DNA of 64,000 nucleotides from positions 74,441 through 138,440 of the forward strand of contig NZ_JALAGU010000054.1 in the NCBI RefSeq assembly GCF_022712275.1. Reading direction: 5' to 3'. Below the pieces are notes generated by a model. It did not search any database, was not told where the DNA came from, and saw nothing but the letters and a program-made list of their open reading frames with translations. This document shows positions 1 through 9,301 of the stretch, one piece after another (the first letter of the stretch is position 1; every line of letters begins with the position of its first letter). The translations under genes were made by a program, and so were the position numbers. Source of the DNA: Corynebacterium sp. Its GTDB lineage: Bacteria > Actinomycetota > Actinomycetes > Mycobacteriales > Mycobacteriaceae.

Positions 1-535
1 TGTCCATCGCGTCGAGGATGAAGTTCGTGGTGCCGTTGAGGATGCCCATCACGGCGTTGACCTTGTCACCGGCCAGGGAGCGACGCAGCGGGCCGACGAC
101 CGGGATGGCGGCGGCGACGGCGGCCTCGAAGAAGAGATCGGCACCGGAGGCGTCTGCTGCGTCCGCCAGTTCCAGGGCGTGGGCGGCGACGAGGGCCTTG
201 TTCGCGGTGACGACGGACTTGCCGGCGTTCAGTGCGGACATGACGATCGTACGCGGGTAGTCGATACCACCGATGACCTCGATGACGAGGTCGATGTCGT
301 CGCGCTTGACCAGGCCGAGGGCGTCGTCGGTGAGCAGGGCGGGGTCCACGCCCTCGCGCGGCTTGGACAGGTCGGAGACGGCGACGCCGCGGACCTCGAG
401 CCGACCACCGATACGGGCGGTGAAGTCTTCCTCCGCCTCGCCGAGAATGCGCAGCACCTCGCGGCCGACAGTTCCCATACCGAGCAGGGCGACGCCGACG
501 GTCGGGGTGGTGGATTCCGTGTTCAGTTCAGCCAT
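1..535 (-). CDS. hom: Homoserine dehydrogenase, N-terminal part (runs off window)
   Basis: NAD(P)-dependent reduction of aspartate semialdehyde to homoserine, the branch point from lysine to threonine/methionine. Only about 178 N-terminal residues are present; the gene continues beyond base 1. The start ATG (533-535) gives MAELNTESTTPTVGVALLGMG. A Rossmann dinucleotide loop (GMGTVG, about residues 19-24) and the conserved stretch VVTANKALVA (about 110) are visible, as is the NGTTNFILD motif at the window edge. It lies 87 bp downstream of lysA on the same strand, so argS-lysA-hom is probably one transcription unit, as in other Corynebacteriales. The C-terminal ACT domain cannot be checked here. 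Confidence 0.94.
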   Translation of the reverse strand, partial: MAELNTESTTPTVGVALLGMGTVGREVLRILGEAEEDFTARIGGRLEVRGVAVSDLSKPREGVDPALLTDDALGLVKRDDIDLVIEVIGGIDYPRTIVMSALNAGKSVVTANKALVAAHALELADAADASGADLFFEAAVAAAIPVVGPLRRSLAGDKVNAVMGILNGTTNFILDAMD

Positions 536-622
536 AGTCTCTTCCCGTTGTCTCTTCCCGTGGATTGTGGTTGCGGGTGTGCGGAATGGTGGAGTTACTC
601 GGACCCGATCATAAACGACGTC

Positions 623-2053
623 TCACCGGGGAGTTTTTTCGAGGTCGATGTTCTCCAGGGCGAGGACGTCGGCGACGCTCTCCCGCCGGATCATGACGCG
701 GGACTGTCCGTCGCCGACGATGACGACCGGCGGACGGGTCAGCATGTTGTAACGCGAGGCCATCATGTAGCAGTACGCGCCGGTGGCGGGCACCGCGAGA
801 ATGTCACCGGCGGCGATGTCGTCGGGCATCAGTGCATCATTGATGAGGATGTCACCGGACTCACAGTGGCTGCCCACGACGCGGGTGTGGACCAGCGTTC
901 CGGTGGCATGGCGGTTGGCCAGGCGGCAGTCATACTCGGCCTGGTAGAGGGCCGGACGGATGTTGTCGCTCATACCTCCGTCGACCGAGAGATACCGGCG
1001 GACCGTGTCATCGGAGGTGTGGACGTCCTTGACGGTGCCGACGCGGTAGAGGGTCACGGTCGAGGGGCCCGCGATCGCCCGGCCCGGCTCGACGTTGAGC
1101 AGCGGAGCGTCGAGACCACGCTCAGCTGCGGTCTGCCGGACCCGGCGCAGCAGGTCGGACGCCACGGTCTCGACGTCGAGCTCCTCCTGGTCGGGGGTGT
1201 ACGCGATGCCGTAGCCGCCGCCGAGGTCGAGGGTGTCCAGGGCAGCGGCCTCGTCGGACTCCTCCCCCAGCTCGTCGATGAGGCGGGCCCACAGGCCCAG
1301 CAGCCGGTCAGCGGCGAGACCGAAACCGTCGGCCTCGAAGACCTGGGAGCCGACGTGGCAGTGCAGGCCGCGCAGCCGCATGCCCTCGGCGTCCACCACG
1401 GCGAGGCAGGCCCGCTCAGCGGAGCCGGAGGCCAGCGAGAATCCGAACTTCTGGTCCTCATGGCTGGTGGCGATGAACTCATGGGTGTCGACGTGCACAC
1501 CGGGCTTGACACGGACGAGGACGTCCTGGGTCACGCCGTGGTCGGCGGCGACCGTCGCGAGCCGTCCGATCTCCTCGACGGAGTCGATGACGATGAGCTC
1601 CACACCGGCGCGCACGGCGACGGTGAGGAAGTCCGCGGACTTGTTGTTGCCGTGCACCGTGATGCGGTCGGCCGGGAATCCGGCGGTCAGCGCGATTTCC
1701 AGTTCACCCTGGCTGGCGACGTCGAGGGCCAGGCCTTCTTCAGCGACCCAGCGGGCGACGGTGACGGACAGGAAGGCCTTCGAGGCGTAGTGGACGTGCT
1801 CGCCACCGCCGAACGCGGCGGCGAGGCGACGGCAGCGCCCCCGGAAGTCCGCCTCGTCCATGACGAAGACGGGGGTCCCGTACTCACCGACGAGATCGGT
1901 GACCGGGACGCCGCCCAGCTCGATCTCGCCGTCCTTCCGGACCCGGGTGTTCGTGGGGAACACGTGGGACGGGAGGGTGTTGAAGTTCTCCAGGGTCGCC
2001 GTGCGCTGACGCAGCGGGACCTGGGGCAGGTGCACCTCGGGATCCACGGTCAC
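623..2053 (-). CDS. lysA: Diaminopimelate decarboxylase
   Basis: Last step of lysine synthesis: PLP-dependent decarboxylation of meso-diaminopimelate. 476 residues, normal for the actinobacterial enzyme. The alanine-racemase-like barrel carries the PLP lysine in HYASKAF (K92). Further on are HCHVGSQ (about 230), SVDGGMSDNIRP (about 370) and the substrate-binding HCESGD motif, all expected for fold-type III decarboxylases. The start codon overlaps the argS stop by 4 bp, implying translational coupling. The gene feeds the same pathway as dapE/dapD/dapC at 38.7-43.5 kb. Confidence 0.97.
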   Translation of the reverse strand: MTVDPEVHLPQVPLRQRTATLENFNTLPSHVFPTNTRVRKDGEIELGGVPVTDLVGEYGTPVFVMDEADFRGRCRRLAAAFGGGEHVHYASKAFLSVTVARWVAEEGLALDVASQGELEIALTAGFPADRITVHGNNKSADFLTVAVRAGVELIVIDSVEEIGRLATVAADHGVTQDVLVRVKPGVHVDTHEFIATSHEDQKFGFSLASGSAERACLAVVDAEGMRLRGLHCHVGSQVFEADGFGLAADRLLGLWARLIDELGEESDEAAALDTLDLGGGYGIAYTPDQEELDVETVASDLLRRVRQTAAERGLDAPLLNVEPGRAIAGPSTVTLYRVGTVKDVHTSDDTVRRYLSVDGGMSDNIRPALYQAEYDCRLANRHATGTLVHTRVVGSHCESGDILINDALMPDDIAAGDILAVPATGAYCYMMASRYNMLTRPPVVIVGDGQSRVMIRRESVADVLALENIDLEKTPR

Positions 2054-3726
2054 ATCCTTTCAGGGGCGGAGACGCCGACCATGCGCAGAGCGTTGGCCAG
2101 GGTCACCCGGGTTGCCTTGGCCAGGGCGAGACGGGCGAGGAAGACCGGGGCGATGTCATCACCGGTGGCATCGTCACCCTTGGGCAGGATCTGGCAGGAA
2201 TCGTAGAACCGGTGGAAGGTTCCGGCGAGCTGCTCAGCGTAGCGGGCGACGCGGTGCGGCTCACGCAGCTCCGCGGCCGTGGCCAGGACGTCCGGGAACT
2301 CGCCCAGGGTGCGGATGAGGTCACCCTCGCGGTCGTGGGTGAGGGTGCCGAGGTCCAGGGTGGAGAGGTCCTCCGGCAGGCTGACACCGTTGTCTGCGGC
2401 CTTACGGGCCAGGGAGCACAGCCGGGCGTGGCCGTACTGGACGTAGAAGACCGGGTTGTCACTGGTCTGGCTGGTCCACAGGTCCATGTCGATGTCCAGG
2501 GAGGAGTCGACGGAAGAACGGATGAGGGCGTACCGGGCGGCGTCCACACCGATGGCCTCGACAAGATCGTCGAGGGTGATGACGGTACCGGCACGCTTGG
2601 ACATCCGGACGGCCTTGCCGTCGCGGACGAGGTTGACCATCTGACCGATGAGGACCTCGACCTGTTCCGGGTTGTAGCCCAGAGCTGCGGCTGCGGCCTT
2701 GAGGCGGGCGATGTAGCCGTGGTGGTCGGCACCGAGCATGTAGATGCACAGGTCGTGACCGCGGTCGATCTTGTCGGCGATGTAGGCGATGTCGCCGGCG
2801 ATGTAGGCGGCATTGCCGTCGGACTTGATGACGACACGGTCCTTGTCGTCCCCGAAGTTGGAGCTGCGCAGCCACCAGGCGCCCTCGGCCTGGTAAAGGT
2901 TGCCGTTGTCCTTGAGGGTCTGGATGGCCTTGTCCACGGCGCCGGACTCGAACAGGGCGTTCTCGTGGAAGAAGACGTCGAACTCGGTACCGAACTCGGC
3001 GAGGGTCCGCTTGATGTGGGCGAACATGAGGTCCACACCCTGGGCGCGGAAGATCTCCTGGATCTCCTCGTCGGAGTGGTCCGCCCAGTCCGGGGTTGCT
3101 TCGATGACCTGGGCGGCGATATCGGCGATGTAGTCTCCGCCGTAGCCGTCCTCCGGGGCAGGCCCGCCCTTGGCCGCGGCGACGAGCGACCGCGCGAAAC
3201 GGTCGATCTGGGTGCCGTGGTCGTTGAAGTAGTACTCGCGGGTGACCTGCGCGCCGCGGGCGGCGAGGACGCGACCGAGTGAGTCGCCCACGGCGGCCCA
3301 CCGGGTACCGCCGAGGTGGATCGGGCCGGTCGGGTTGGCGGAGACGAACTCCAGGTTGATGCGCTGGCCTGCGTAGTCGTCACCGGTGCCGTAGGCGTCG
3401 CCGGCGGAGAGGATGTCGGTGACGAGGCGTCCCTGCGCGTCCGCGGCGAGGCGGATGTTGATGAAGCCCGGGCCGGCGACGGTCGCTTCGTCAATGCCGT
3501 CGGCGGCGGCGAGGGCCTCTGCCAGCCAGGTGCCGAGTTCGCGGGGGTTGGTGCCGGCCTTCTTCGCGGTCTGCAGCGCGATGTTGGTCGCGTAGTCACC
3601 GTGCTCCGGATTGCGCGGTCGCTCAACGACTGCCTGGTCCGGGACGACGGCAGGGTCGAAGCCGTGGTCGGTGAGCACGGTGCGCGCAGCACCGGAGATG
3701 AGGACGGAAAGATCAGCAGGAGTCAC
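2050..3726 (-). CDS. argS: Arginyl-tRNA synthetase
   Basis: Class I aminoacyl-tRNA synthetase charging tRNA-Arg. About 558 residues. The HIGH-type signature appears as NPTGPIHLGG (about residue 130) and the KMSKS-type loop as VRMSKRAGT (about 375). The C-terminal DALR anticodon-binding domain ends with the family-typical ALRMVGVSAPERM. I prefer the GTG at 3726 (protein VTPADL...) because the only longer start is a TTG six codons upstream; neither has a strong Shine-Dalgarno. It overlaps lysA by 4 bp. A tRNA-Arg gene lies about 145 bp away, divergently transcribed. ArgS next to lysA is the usual corynebacterial/mycobacterial arrangement. Confidence 0.96.
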   Translation of the reverse strand: MTPADLSVLISGAARTVLTDHGFDPAVVPDQAVVERPRNPEHGDYATNIALQTAKKAGTNPRELGTWLAEALAAADGIDEATVAGPGFINIRLAADAQGRLVTDILSAGDAYGTGDDYAGQRINLEFVSANPTGPIHLGGTRWAAVGDSLGRVLAARGAQVTREYYFNDHGTQIDRFARSLVAAAKGGPAPEDGYGGDYIADIAAQVIEATPDWADHSDEEIQEIFRAQGVDLMFAHIKRTLAEFGTEFDVFFHENALFESGAVDKAIQTLKDNGNLYQAEGAWWLRSSNFGDDKDRVVIKSDGNAAYIAGDIAYIADKIDRGHDLCIYMLGADHHGYIARLKAAAAALGYNPEQVEVLIGQMVNLVRDGKAVRMSKRAGTVITLDDLVEAIGVDAARYALIRSSVDSSLDIDMDLWTSQTSDNPVFYVQYGHARLCSLARKAADNGVSLPEDLSTLDLGTLTHDREGDLIRTLGEFPDVLATAAELREPHRVARYAEQLAGTFHRFYDSCQILPKGDDATGDDIAPVFLARLALAKATRVTLANALRMVGVSAPERM

Positions 3727-3870
3727 AGTGGACGAGAGTACCAACGAGCCGGACGTGGAACGTAGGCGACCACGGGGAACCGGCGGGTCTGCCTGTACCG
3801 CGGTCTTACACCGTTGTCATGCGGGTGGTTTGCGGTGGTGGGGTTGCGCGGTGCTATAGTCGTCGTCATT

Positions 3871-3943
3871 GCCTCCGTAGCTCAGGGGATAGAGCACTGG
3901 TTTCCGGTACCAGCGGTCGGACGTTCGAATCGTCTCGGGGGCA
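3871..3943 (+). tRNA. tRNA-Arg, anticodon CCG
   Basis: A complete cloverleaf can be folded. The acceptor stem GCCTCCG pairs with CGGGGGC (one T-G pair), with discriminator A3943. The D arm is GCTC...GAGC. The anticodon stem CTGGT/ACCAG closes the 7-base loop TTCCGGT, giving anticodon CCG, which reads CGG arginine codons. The T arm has loop TTCGAAT. The 3' CCA is not encoded, as is common in actinobacteria. The gene is divergent from argS and followed by a strong hairpin. Confidence 0.96.
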
Positions 3944-3954
3944 CATCGAAGATA

Positions 3955-3984
3955 AACCGCACCTCATCTGAGGTGCGGTTTTCT
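3955..3984 (+). terminator. Rho-independent terminator of tRNA-Arg
   Basis: A 12-bp perfect stem (AACCGCACCTCA / TGAGGTGCGGTT) with a 2-base loop is followed by TTCTC. It begins 11 bp after the tRNA and is read in the same direction. The sequence from here to 4152 shows no gene. Confidence 0.88.
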
Positions 3985-4152
3985 CGTGGCTCCGGTGTCC
4001 TCGCAGGTTGAATGTCAATGGGCCCGACGTCTGGGCCGTCTCGTACATGATCATGACGTTTCCGGCTTTCGCGTCGTAGCGTACGGCATGAAACGTGACG
4101 ATCGTGTACAGTGCCCGGCGAGCGCCGGCGGGCACCAGCCAGTTACCTGTCG

Positions 4153-6879
4153 TCAGCCGGCGAGCACCTGCTGCATCGGGACCAGGGTCGCACCGGCGAT
4201 CCCGTCGAAGCGGTCGAGGTCACAGGTCAGGACGATGATCTGGTGGTCCCGGCCGAGCCTGTCCAGCACGACGTTCATCCGGTCGATCCGGCCGCGGTCC
4301 GAGAACCCCAGGGCGTCGTCGATGATCACCGGTACCGCGTCTCCCCCGCCGACGAGATCCGCGACGGCCAGCCGGGTCAGTACGGAGAGCTGCTCACGGG
4401 CGCCGCCGGACAGCTGGTCGGTGTCGAGGGTGACGTTGTCCAGGGTCCGGCGGGACGGACCGAGGTCGTCACTGAACTCGAAGTCCACCTGCGAGCCGTA
4501 GAGGGTGCGGGCGAGCCGCTCAACGGTGGCCCGCAGCGGCGCCTCGTATCGTCGCCGGGCCCGTGCGAGCGCCTCCTGGACCTCGCGGTACAGCAGGGCC
4601 GCGGCCTCCGCCTGTGCCGACACCCGCTCATGCTCACGCATAGCACGCTTCAGTACGGTACGTGCGTTCGCCACATCTTCGGCGACACCCGCGTGCTCGC
4701 CGAGCGCGCCGGTGACCCTTGCCACGGAGTGGCCGGCCTCCTCAGCCCGCTCGCGCAGTCGCCGGACGCGGGATGCCGCCCCCTCCGCCAGGCTTGTGAT
4801 GGTCTCCAGGTCGATGTCGCCGGTGCGCTCTTCCACCTCGGCGAGATCAGCCTGGGCCTCAGCCAGCGCAGTGACGGCCTCGGTGACCGCTGTCTCCAGG
4901 GCAGCGTCATCCCGCTCCTCACGGTCTGCGGCCAGTGCGGCGGCAAGCCGGTCATGCCCGGCAGTCACCCGCTCCAGTTCCGCCTTCCGGCCTTCGAGCC
5001 GAACCGCCGCACCGGCACGGGTGACGCGGGTGATGTCCTCCTGGATCCGCTCCGCCTCACGCCCCGCCGCGGCCGCGGCATCGGTCAACTCCGTGACAGT
5101 GGCGGTGGTCCCGTCGTCGGAATCACTACCGGAAACACCGGGCAGTTCAACGGCCCCTCCGGGGTCCTCTGCCCGGATCTGTTCCAGTGCCTCGTCGGCA
5201 CGGGTTGTGAGCGCCTCCACCTCGGCGGACACCCGGTCGTACTGTGTACGTAGGTCATCGACAGTGTCGCTGCCGGTGATCTGGGCCAGCCGGAGCACCG
5301 CCTCCCGGTGTTTCTCGACCGCGACCTGACGTGCCGCCGCCGCGTCCTCGGCCGCTGCCAGGTCCTCGGTACCGGCAGCCGCCAGAAGTCGGTCGAGTTC
5401 TGCGCCGGCACGGGTGACGTCCTCGGACACCTCGCTGACCTCCCGTGCCGGGGTGACGGTGACCGTCCAGTCCCCGAGTCCGATCTTCTGGCGTCCGGTG
5501 ACGTGCACGGTAGTCACCCCGTCGACCAGGTCACGGGATTCCTCATCGACAGTGACGGCCCCGTCGGCCGGACCGGCGACTTCTACGGTGGTGGCGACCG
5601 CGTCACGGACAGTGACGGCCTGACGCAGGGCGGCGTCCGCCGCACGCAGTGACGCGAGGACCTTGTCGGTCACCGGATTATCGTCCACCGACTTCTTCAG
5701 TTCACGGACCTCGTCGGAGATACCTGTGGCCCTGGCGATCCGGTCCGCCAGTTCCTTGACCCGGGTCTCGGCCCCCTGTCGCCGGGACAGTGCCTCCACG
5801 CGTGCCGCCCAGGCTGTGGCCACCCGGGACCGGCGCCGTGCGCCACTGAGCTTCTTCTGCAGATCCCCGGTGGTCTGCGTCTCCTGCTCAGCGGCCTTCT
5901 CCGCCTCCTGCACCTCGACGGTCAGGTCGGCGACGGTCTTCTCGGCGTCCGCCAGGGCGGAAACCCGGTCGGCGCGGGCGCGGGCCCGCTGGTCGGCGAG
6001 GTCCCGCACTCCGGCGGCGGCGACGACGGTCTTGCGCAGCTCGTCGAGTTCCGCGACCGCCGCGCGCCCCTCGGCCAGGGTCTTCTCCGCCTCCACGGCA
6101 GCCTCAGCAGCGACGGGCTCCTGCTTCGCCAAGGCCGCCTTCTCCGCGGTGAGCCGCTCGAGCTCGGCGATGAGACTCTGCGCCTGGGTGTAGCGGGCCT
6201 CCGCCGCGTCCTCCGCGTCCTTCGCCGCGGCCAGCGCCTTCTCTGCCCTCTGGAGTTCACCGGTGGTCTTCCCGGTGCGCGTGAAGTACTTCAGGTACTC
6301 GTCGGTGATCCTGCCGATGAGGGCACCGGCCCCGTCCGCGGTACCCGTTCCGGCACCGGCACCACCACCGGATGCCTCGGTATCAGCCGGCGAGTCCCCA
6401 CCCAGTGCCTGCTCCAGGCTGGGGATCCCGGTGGCGGCGAGAATGTCCAGGCTCGCGCCCTGCTCGATGGTGAGGGCGTCGATGAGACTGCTGTCCACCC
6501 CCTCGGCCAGCAGCTCGGCAAAGCGTTCTGCGGCCTGCCGTCCGGTGAGGTTCTCCCGCCGCGGGGAGGTGACGGTGAGTTCGCAGCGTCCGCTGCCCTT
6601 GTTGAAGCTCTTGAGGACGGTCAGCCGGTGCCCGGCGACCGTCATGTCGGCGGAGACCGTGGTCGCGACGTCCTCGGTCGCGCTCTTCAGTGCCTTGACC
6701 TTGGCTGCCTTCGAGTTCACACCGACCTCGGACAGCAGCAGGCCGAAAGCGGTGAGCAGGGTCGTCTTGCCCATCTCGTTGGGTCCGTGGACGACGACCA
6801 CCCCGTTGTCCGGCAGGTCCAGGTGTGCGTGGTCGACTCCGGCGACATGGTCGAGGGTCAGGGAATGGAGGGTCAGCAT
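4153..6879 (-). CDS. SbcC/YhaN-like AAA ATPase with long coiled coil
   Basis: 908-residue ATPase of the SMC/Rad50/SbcC type. Walker A is GPNEMGKTT (residues 32-40), a form seen in YhaN-like proteins. The C-terminus has the ABC signature LSGGAREQ (about 823) and Walker B PVIIDDALGFSD (about 850). Between them lie roughly 600 residues of Ala/Glu-rich heptad-like coiled coil. It starts 3 bp after the stop of a metallophosphoesterase gene, the usual nuclease/ATPase pair, so the two probably form a DNA-end-processing complex like SbcCD or YhaO-YhaN. No zinc-hook CxxC was found in the coiled coil, which argues for the YhaN branch rather than true SbcC. Exact substrate unknown. Confidence 0.85.
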   Translation of the reverse strand: MLTLHSLTLDHVAGVDHAHLDLPDNGVVVVHGPNEMGKTTLLTAFGLLLSEVGVNSKAAKVKALKSATEDVATTVSADMTVAGHRLTVLKSFNKGSGRCELTVTSPRRENLTGRQAAERFAELLAEGVDSSLIDALTIEQGASLDILAATGIPSLEQALGGDSPADTEASGGGAGAGTGTADGAGALIGRITDEYLKYFTRTGKTTGELQRAEKALAAAKDAEDAAEARYTQAQSLIAELERLTAEKAALAKQEPVAAEAAVEAEKTLAEGRAAVAELDELRKTVVAAAGVRDLADQRARARADRVSALADAEKTVADLTVEVQEAEKAAEQETQTTGDLQKKLSGARRRSRVATAWAARVEALSRRQGAETRVKELADRIARATGISDEVRELKKSVDDNPVTDKVLASLRAADAALRQAVTVRDAVATTVEVAGPADGAVTVDEESRDLVDGVTTVHVTGRQKIGLGDWTVTVTPAREVSEVSEDVTRAGAELDRLLAAAGTEDLAAAEDAAAARQVAVEKHREAVLRLAQITGSDTVDDLRTQYDRVSAEVEALTTRADEALEQIRAEDPGGAVELPGVSGSDSDDGTTATVTELTDAAAAAGREAERIQEDITRVTRAGAAVRLEGRKAELERVTAGHDRLAAALAADREERDDAALETAVTEAVTALAEAQADLAEVEERTGDIDLETITSLAEGAASRVRRLRERAEEAGHSVARVTGALGEHAGVAEDVANARTVLKRAMREHERVSAQAEAAALLYREVQEALARARRRYEAPLRATVERLARTLYGSQVDFEFSDDLGPSRRTLDNVTLDTDQLSGGAREQLSVLTRLAVADLVGGGDAVPVIIDDALGFSDRGRIDRMNVVLDRLGRDHQIIVLTCDLDRFDGIAGATLVPMQQVLAG

Positions 6880-6882
6880 CGG

Positions 6883-8136
6883 TCAGTTTCCTTTCCCGGT
6901 CGTGGTTCCGGCGGGTTCGGCCGACAGCCGGTAGAGCAGCCGCAGCGCGTCGCGGGCGGTGGCGTCCCCCTCGGTGGTGCGGGACGCCAGGACGCGCGAG
7001 GCCTCGCCGACGGCACCCGGCCACCGGGCTTCGGCGAGTTCCCCGTCGTCGGGCACGGTGTGCAGGTCCATCAGACGTTCCCGTGGGTAGAGCGCGGCGA
7101 AGGACGGGACCACCTCGGCGATCTCCCGGTCCAGCCGCGCCCCGGTCGCCAGGTCCACGGTGCCGGTCAACGCGTACTTCACCACGGTGGTGCGCTTGTC
7201 CGGCAGGTCCCCGAGCCGACGGATCCAGTCGGTGACCTCCTCGTCTGAATCGATGCGGGCGGACAGCGCCAGAAAGTGCCAGGTACCGACGGGTACCTCG
7301 TCGACGGTGACCGTTGCCGGCGACTCCGGTGACTCCGGGTCAAGGGCGATGTCGACGACGAGGGCGAATCCGGAGCGTCCCTCTCCCCCGCCGTCCTCCT
7401 CGCGGAAATCGGTGGGTTCGGGACTACCGGAATAGCGGACGGTGCCGTCCCCGTGGAGGTTCACCGCGGAGTGGGTGTCCCCCAGAGCGACATAGTCCAC
7501 GATACGGTCACGGCAGGCCTGCGCCGCAGCGTCCACGTCAATGACGGCGGGATCACCGGCCGACGACCTCGAGGAGGTCGCACCGTGACCGACGAGGACG
7601 CGGACCGTCGCGGCATCCCGATCAGCTGAGCTCTCCGTGCCACGCAGGCCCTGCAGCGCCCCGCCCACCGGATCGGCACTCATGTACTTCGACAGCAGCG
7701 GTGCACCGACGATCTCCAGCGCGGGTCTGCCGTCAGCGGCATCCAGCACCCGCTGCGGAGTGGTGTCCGTGAGGACGCGGACCGTCGGCGACAGTCGCTC
7801 GAACACCGGATCCCGGTAGATACTCGCCGGATCGTAGGGATCGTGGTTGCCGGGCAGCAGGAACACCGGCACCGGTGACCCACGGAGAATATCGACCGCC
7901 CGGCGCCAGGTACGCCTGTCGACGAGATTGTCGTCGAAGACGTCTCCGGCGACGACGACCGCGTCACAGGACCTCTCGACGGCCAGGTGAAGAATCCGCT
8001 CGATAACGGCGAGGCGGGCCTCCTGGTAGCGGGGGCCGGCTTCCTTCCCGAGGAACCAGCGCTTCATCCCCAACTGCCAGTCCGAGGTGTGGAGGATCCG
8101 GACAGTATGTGGTGACGGGAGTGGTGTGTCAGTCAT
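6883..8136 (-). CDS. SbcD/YhaO-like metallophosphoesterase (DNA nuclease subunit)
   Basis: Calcineurin-like phosphoesterase, about 417 residues, probably the nuclease partner of the adjacent ATPase. The metal-ligand motifs of the Mre11/SbcD group are present in order: HTSDWQLG (about 18-25), GDVFDD (about 66-71), GNHDP (about 99-103), VGHGATSS and GDTHSAVN. I chose the ATG at 8136 (MTDTPLP); a GTG two codons upstream is also possible. The start lies inside the 3' end of the SWIM-protein gene, so the two genes are coupled. In Mre11 the first motif is DxH; here it is DWQ, as in YhaO-like proteins. Confidence 0.87.
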   Translation of the reverse strand: MTDTPLPSPHTVRILHTSDWQLGMKRWFLGKEAGPRYQEARLAVIERILHLAVERSCDAVVVAGDVFDDNLVDRRTWRRAVDILRGSPVPVFLLPGNHDPYDPASIYRDPVFERLSPTVRVLTDTTPQRVLDAADGRPALEIVGAPLLSKYMSADPVGGALQGLRGTESSADRDAATVRVLVGHGATSSRSSAGDPAVIDVDAAAQACRDRIVDYVALGDTHSAVNLHGDGTVRYSGSPEPTDFREEDGGGEGRSGFALVVDIALDPESPESPATVTVDEVPVGTWHFLALSARIDSDEEVTDWIRRLGDLPDKRTTVVKYALTGTVDLATGARLDREIAEVVPSFAALYPRERLMDLHTVPDDGELAEARWPGAVGEASRVLASRTTEGDATARDALRLLYRLSAEPAGTTTGKGN

Positions 8137-9301
8137 GCTCACCGATTCTTCCGGACGGATCGGACAGCCAAGGTTCCCTGTCGAACACAGTATCGTATTC
8201 TTCCTTATCTTCCCCGGTCAGCAGCCGGTAGCAGCTTTCCAGCTCATCGAGGACGCGCAACTGGTCCACCGTGTTCCAGCTGACCTTGCGTATCACCGCG
8301 TTCCTGGTGTCCCGGTCGCCGAGTTCCAGCCCGTGCCGGACGTCCATCGGCTCCCACTCCGGCAGCCGGGACAGATCACCCCAGAACTCCCCGGCACTGT
8401 AGCGGACATCCTCGGGTTCCCGTCGTACCTCGCCGGAACTGCCGGAACTGCCGGAACTGCCGGAACTGCCGGAACTGCCGGAAGATTCCGTCTGCACTGC
8501 ACGACGCTGCAGATCCACCACCTGCGGATGACGCTGCCTCTCCTTCTCACCGACCTCCTCGATGAGCCTGCGGGTGTCCATCCCCCGCCAGTCGAGGAAG
8601 GCCACCGGATCGGTGGTGAACTGTTCCGCCACGGCATGTGCCACCGCGATCCGGTGCTTGCACATCCCGGCGCGGTCCGGACAGGTGCACCAGGAATCGC
8701 GGAAATCCGACGGGCTCAGCAGCACAGCCACCACCTCCCGGAGCGGCTTACGTCCCGCCAGCAGCCGACTGAGGTTCTCGGGGTGCTCGAGACATTCACC
8801 GTGGATGTACGTCACCTGGTTCTCCGACAGCGGACGCCACCGCAGCGACACCTCGAAGGGCTCCAACTGTGACCCGGTGACCAGTGCACTCGCCGTGCCC
8901 AGTTCGAGGTCGAGATTCCGTACCTTGCCCTCGCGGGCGTACGCCAGTCCCCGTTGCCGGCGTGCCGTGTCCGCCCCGGCACCGACTGTGTCGAGGATGA
9001 CGCTTCCCGCCCAGCCCTCGGTGGTGGACGCCGCCCGTTGTTCGCGCTGACGGGTCTGCCTCGTCCGCCGCTTCTCCGCCTCCTCGGCAGCGGTCTGCAC
9101 GGCCCGACGCTCAGCGACCGCTCGCCCGAGACGACTGCCCGGGTCGAAGAAACCTCTGGTGAGGTCGGGGCCGTCCGTGGCGTCCTTGTCGGCGGCGCGT
9201 CGTCCGCGGGAACCGAAGTCCGCCTCGATGACATTGTCGCCCCACTCCGGCTTCGGGGTGCCGAGCCGCCGGCGGCGTCCACCCTTCCTGTCCTCACTCA
9301 T
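8129..9301 (-). CDS. SWIM zinc-finger protein
   Basis: 390-residue protein with the SWIM signature CxCx(n)CxH, seen as WCTCPDRAGMCKHRIAVAHAV (about residues 200-220). SWIM domains bind nucleic acid or protein and in bacteria are often encoded next to SNF2 helicases, as here. The N-terminus is Arg/Lys-rich. A serine/glycine linker of five SSG units (about 275-290) comes from a 9-bp tandem repeat. The ATG at 9299-9301 was preferred over a longer open frame because it gives MSEDRKGGRRRR and overlaps the helicase stop by 8 bp, a typical coupled arrangement. It probably works with the upstream helicase; function otherwise unknown. Confidence 0.85.
   Translation of the reverse strand: MSEDRKGGRRRRLGTPKPEWGDNVIEADFGSRGRRAADKDATDGPDLTRGFFDPGSRLGRAVAERRAVQTAAEEAEKRRTRQTRQREQRAASTTEGWAGSVILDTVGAGADTARRQRGLAYAREGKVRNLDLELGTASALVTGSQLEPFEVSLRWRPLSENQVTYIHGECLEHPENLSRLLAGRKPLREVVAVLLSPSDFRDSWCTCPDRAGMCKHRIAVAHAVAEQFTTDPVAFLDWRGMDTRRLIEEVGEKERQRHPQVVDLQRRAVQTESSGSSGSSGSSGSSGSSGEVRREPEDVRYSAGEFWGDLSRLPEWEPMDVRHGLELGDRDTRNAVIRKVSWNTVDQLRVLDELESCYRLLTGEDKEEYDTVFDREPWLSDPSGRIGEHD
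8432..8483 (+). repeat. 9-bp tandem repeat (five copies plus partial)
   Basis: The unit GCCGGAACT is repeated five times without error from 8432 to 8476, followed by a partial copy. On the minus strand it encodes a (SSG)n linker inside the SWIM protein. Because the unit is a multiple of 3, copy-number changes would alter linker length without a frameshift. Confidence 0.9.

Noticed and set aside
179..2206. 675-codon plus-strand frame over hom and lysA
   Set aside because: It is a shadow of the minus-strand hom/lysA genes, with no recognisable domain.
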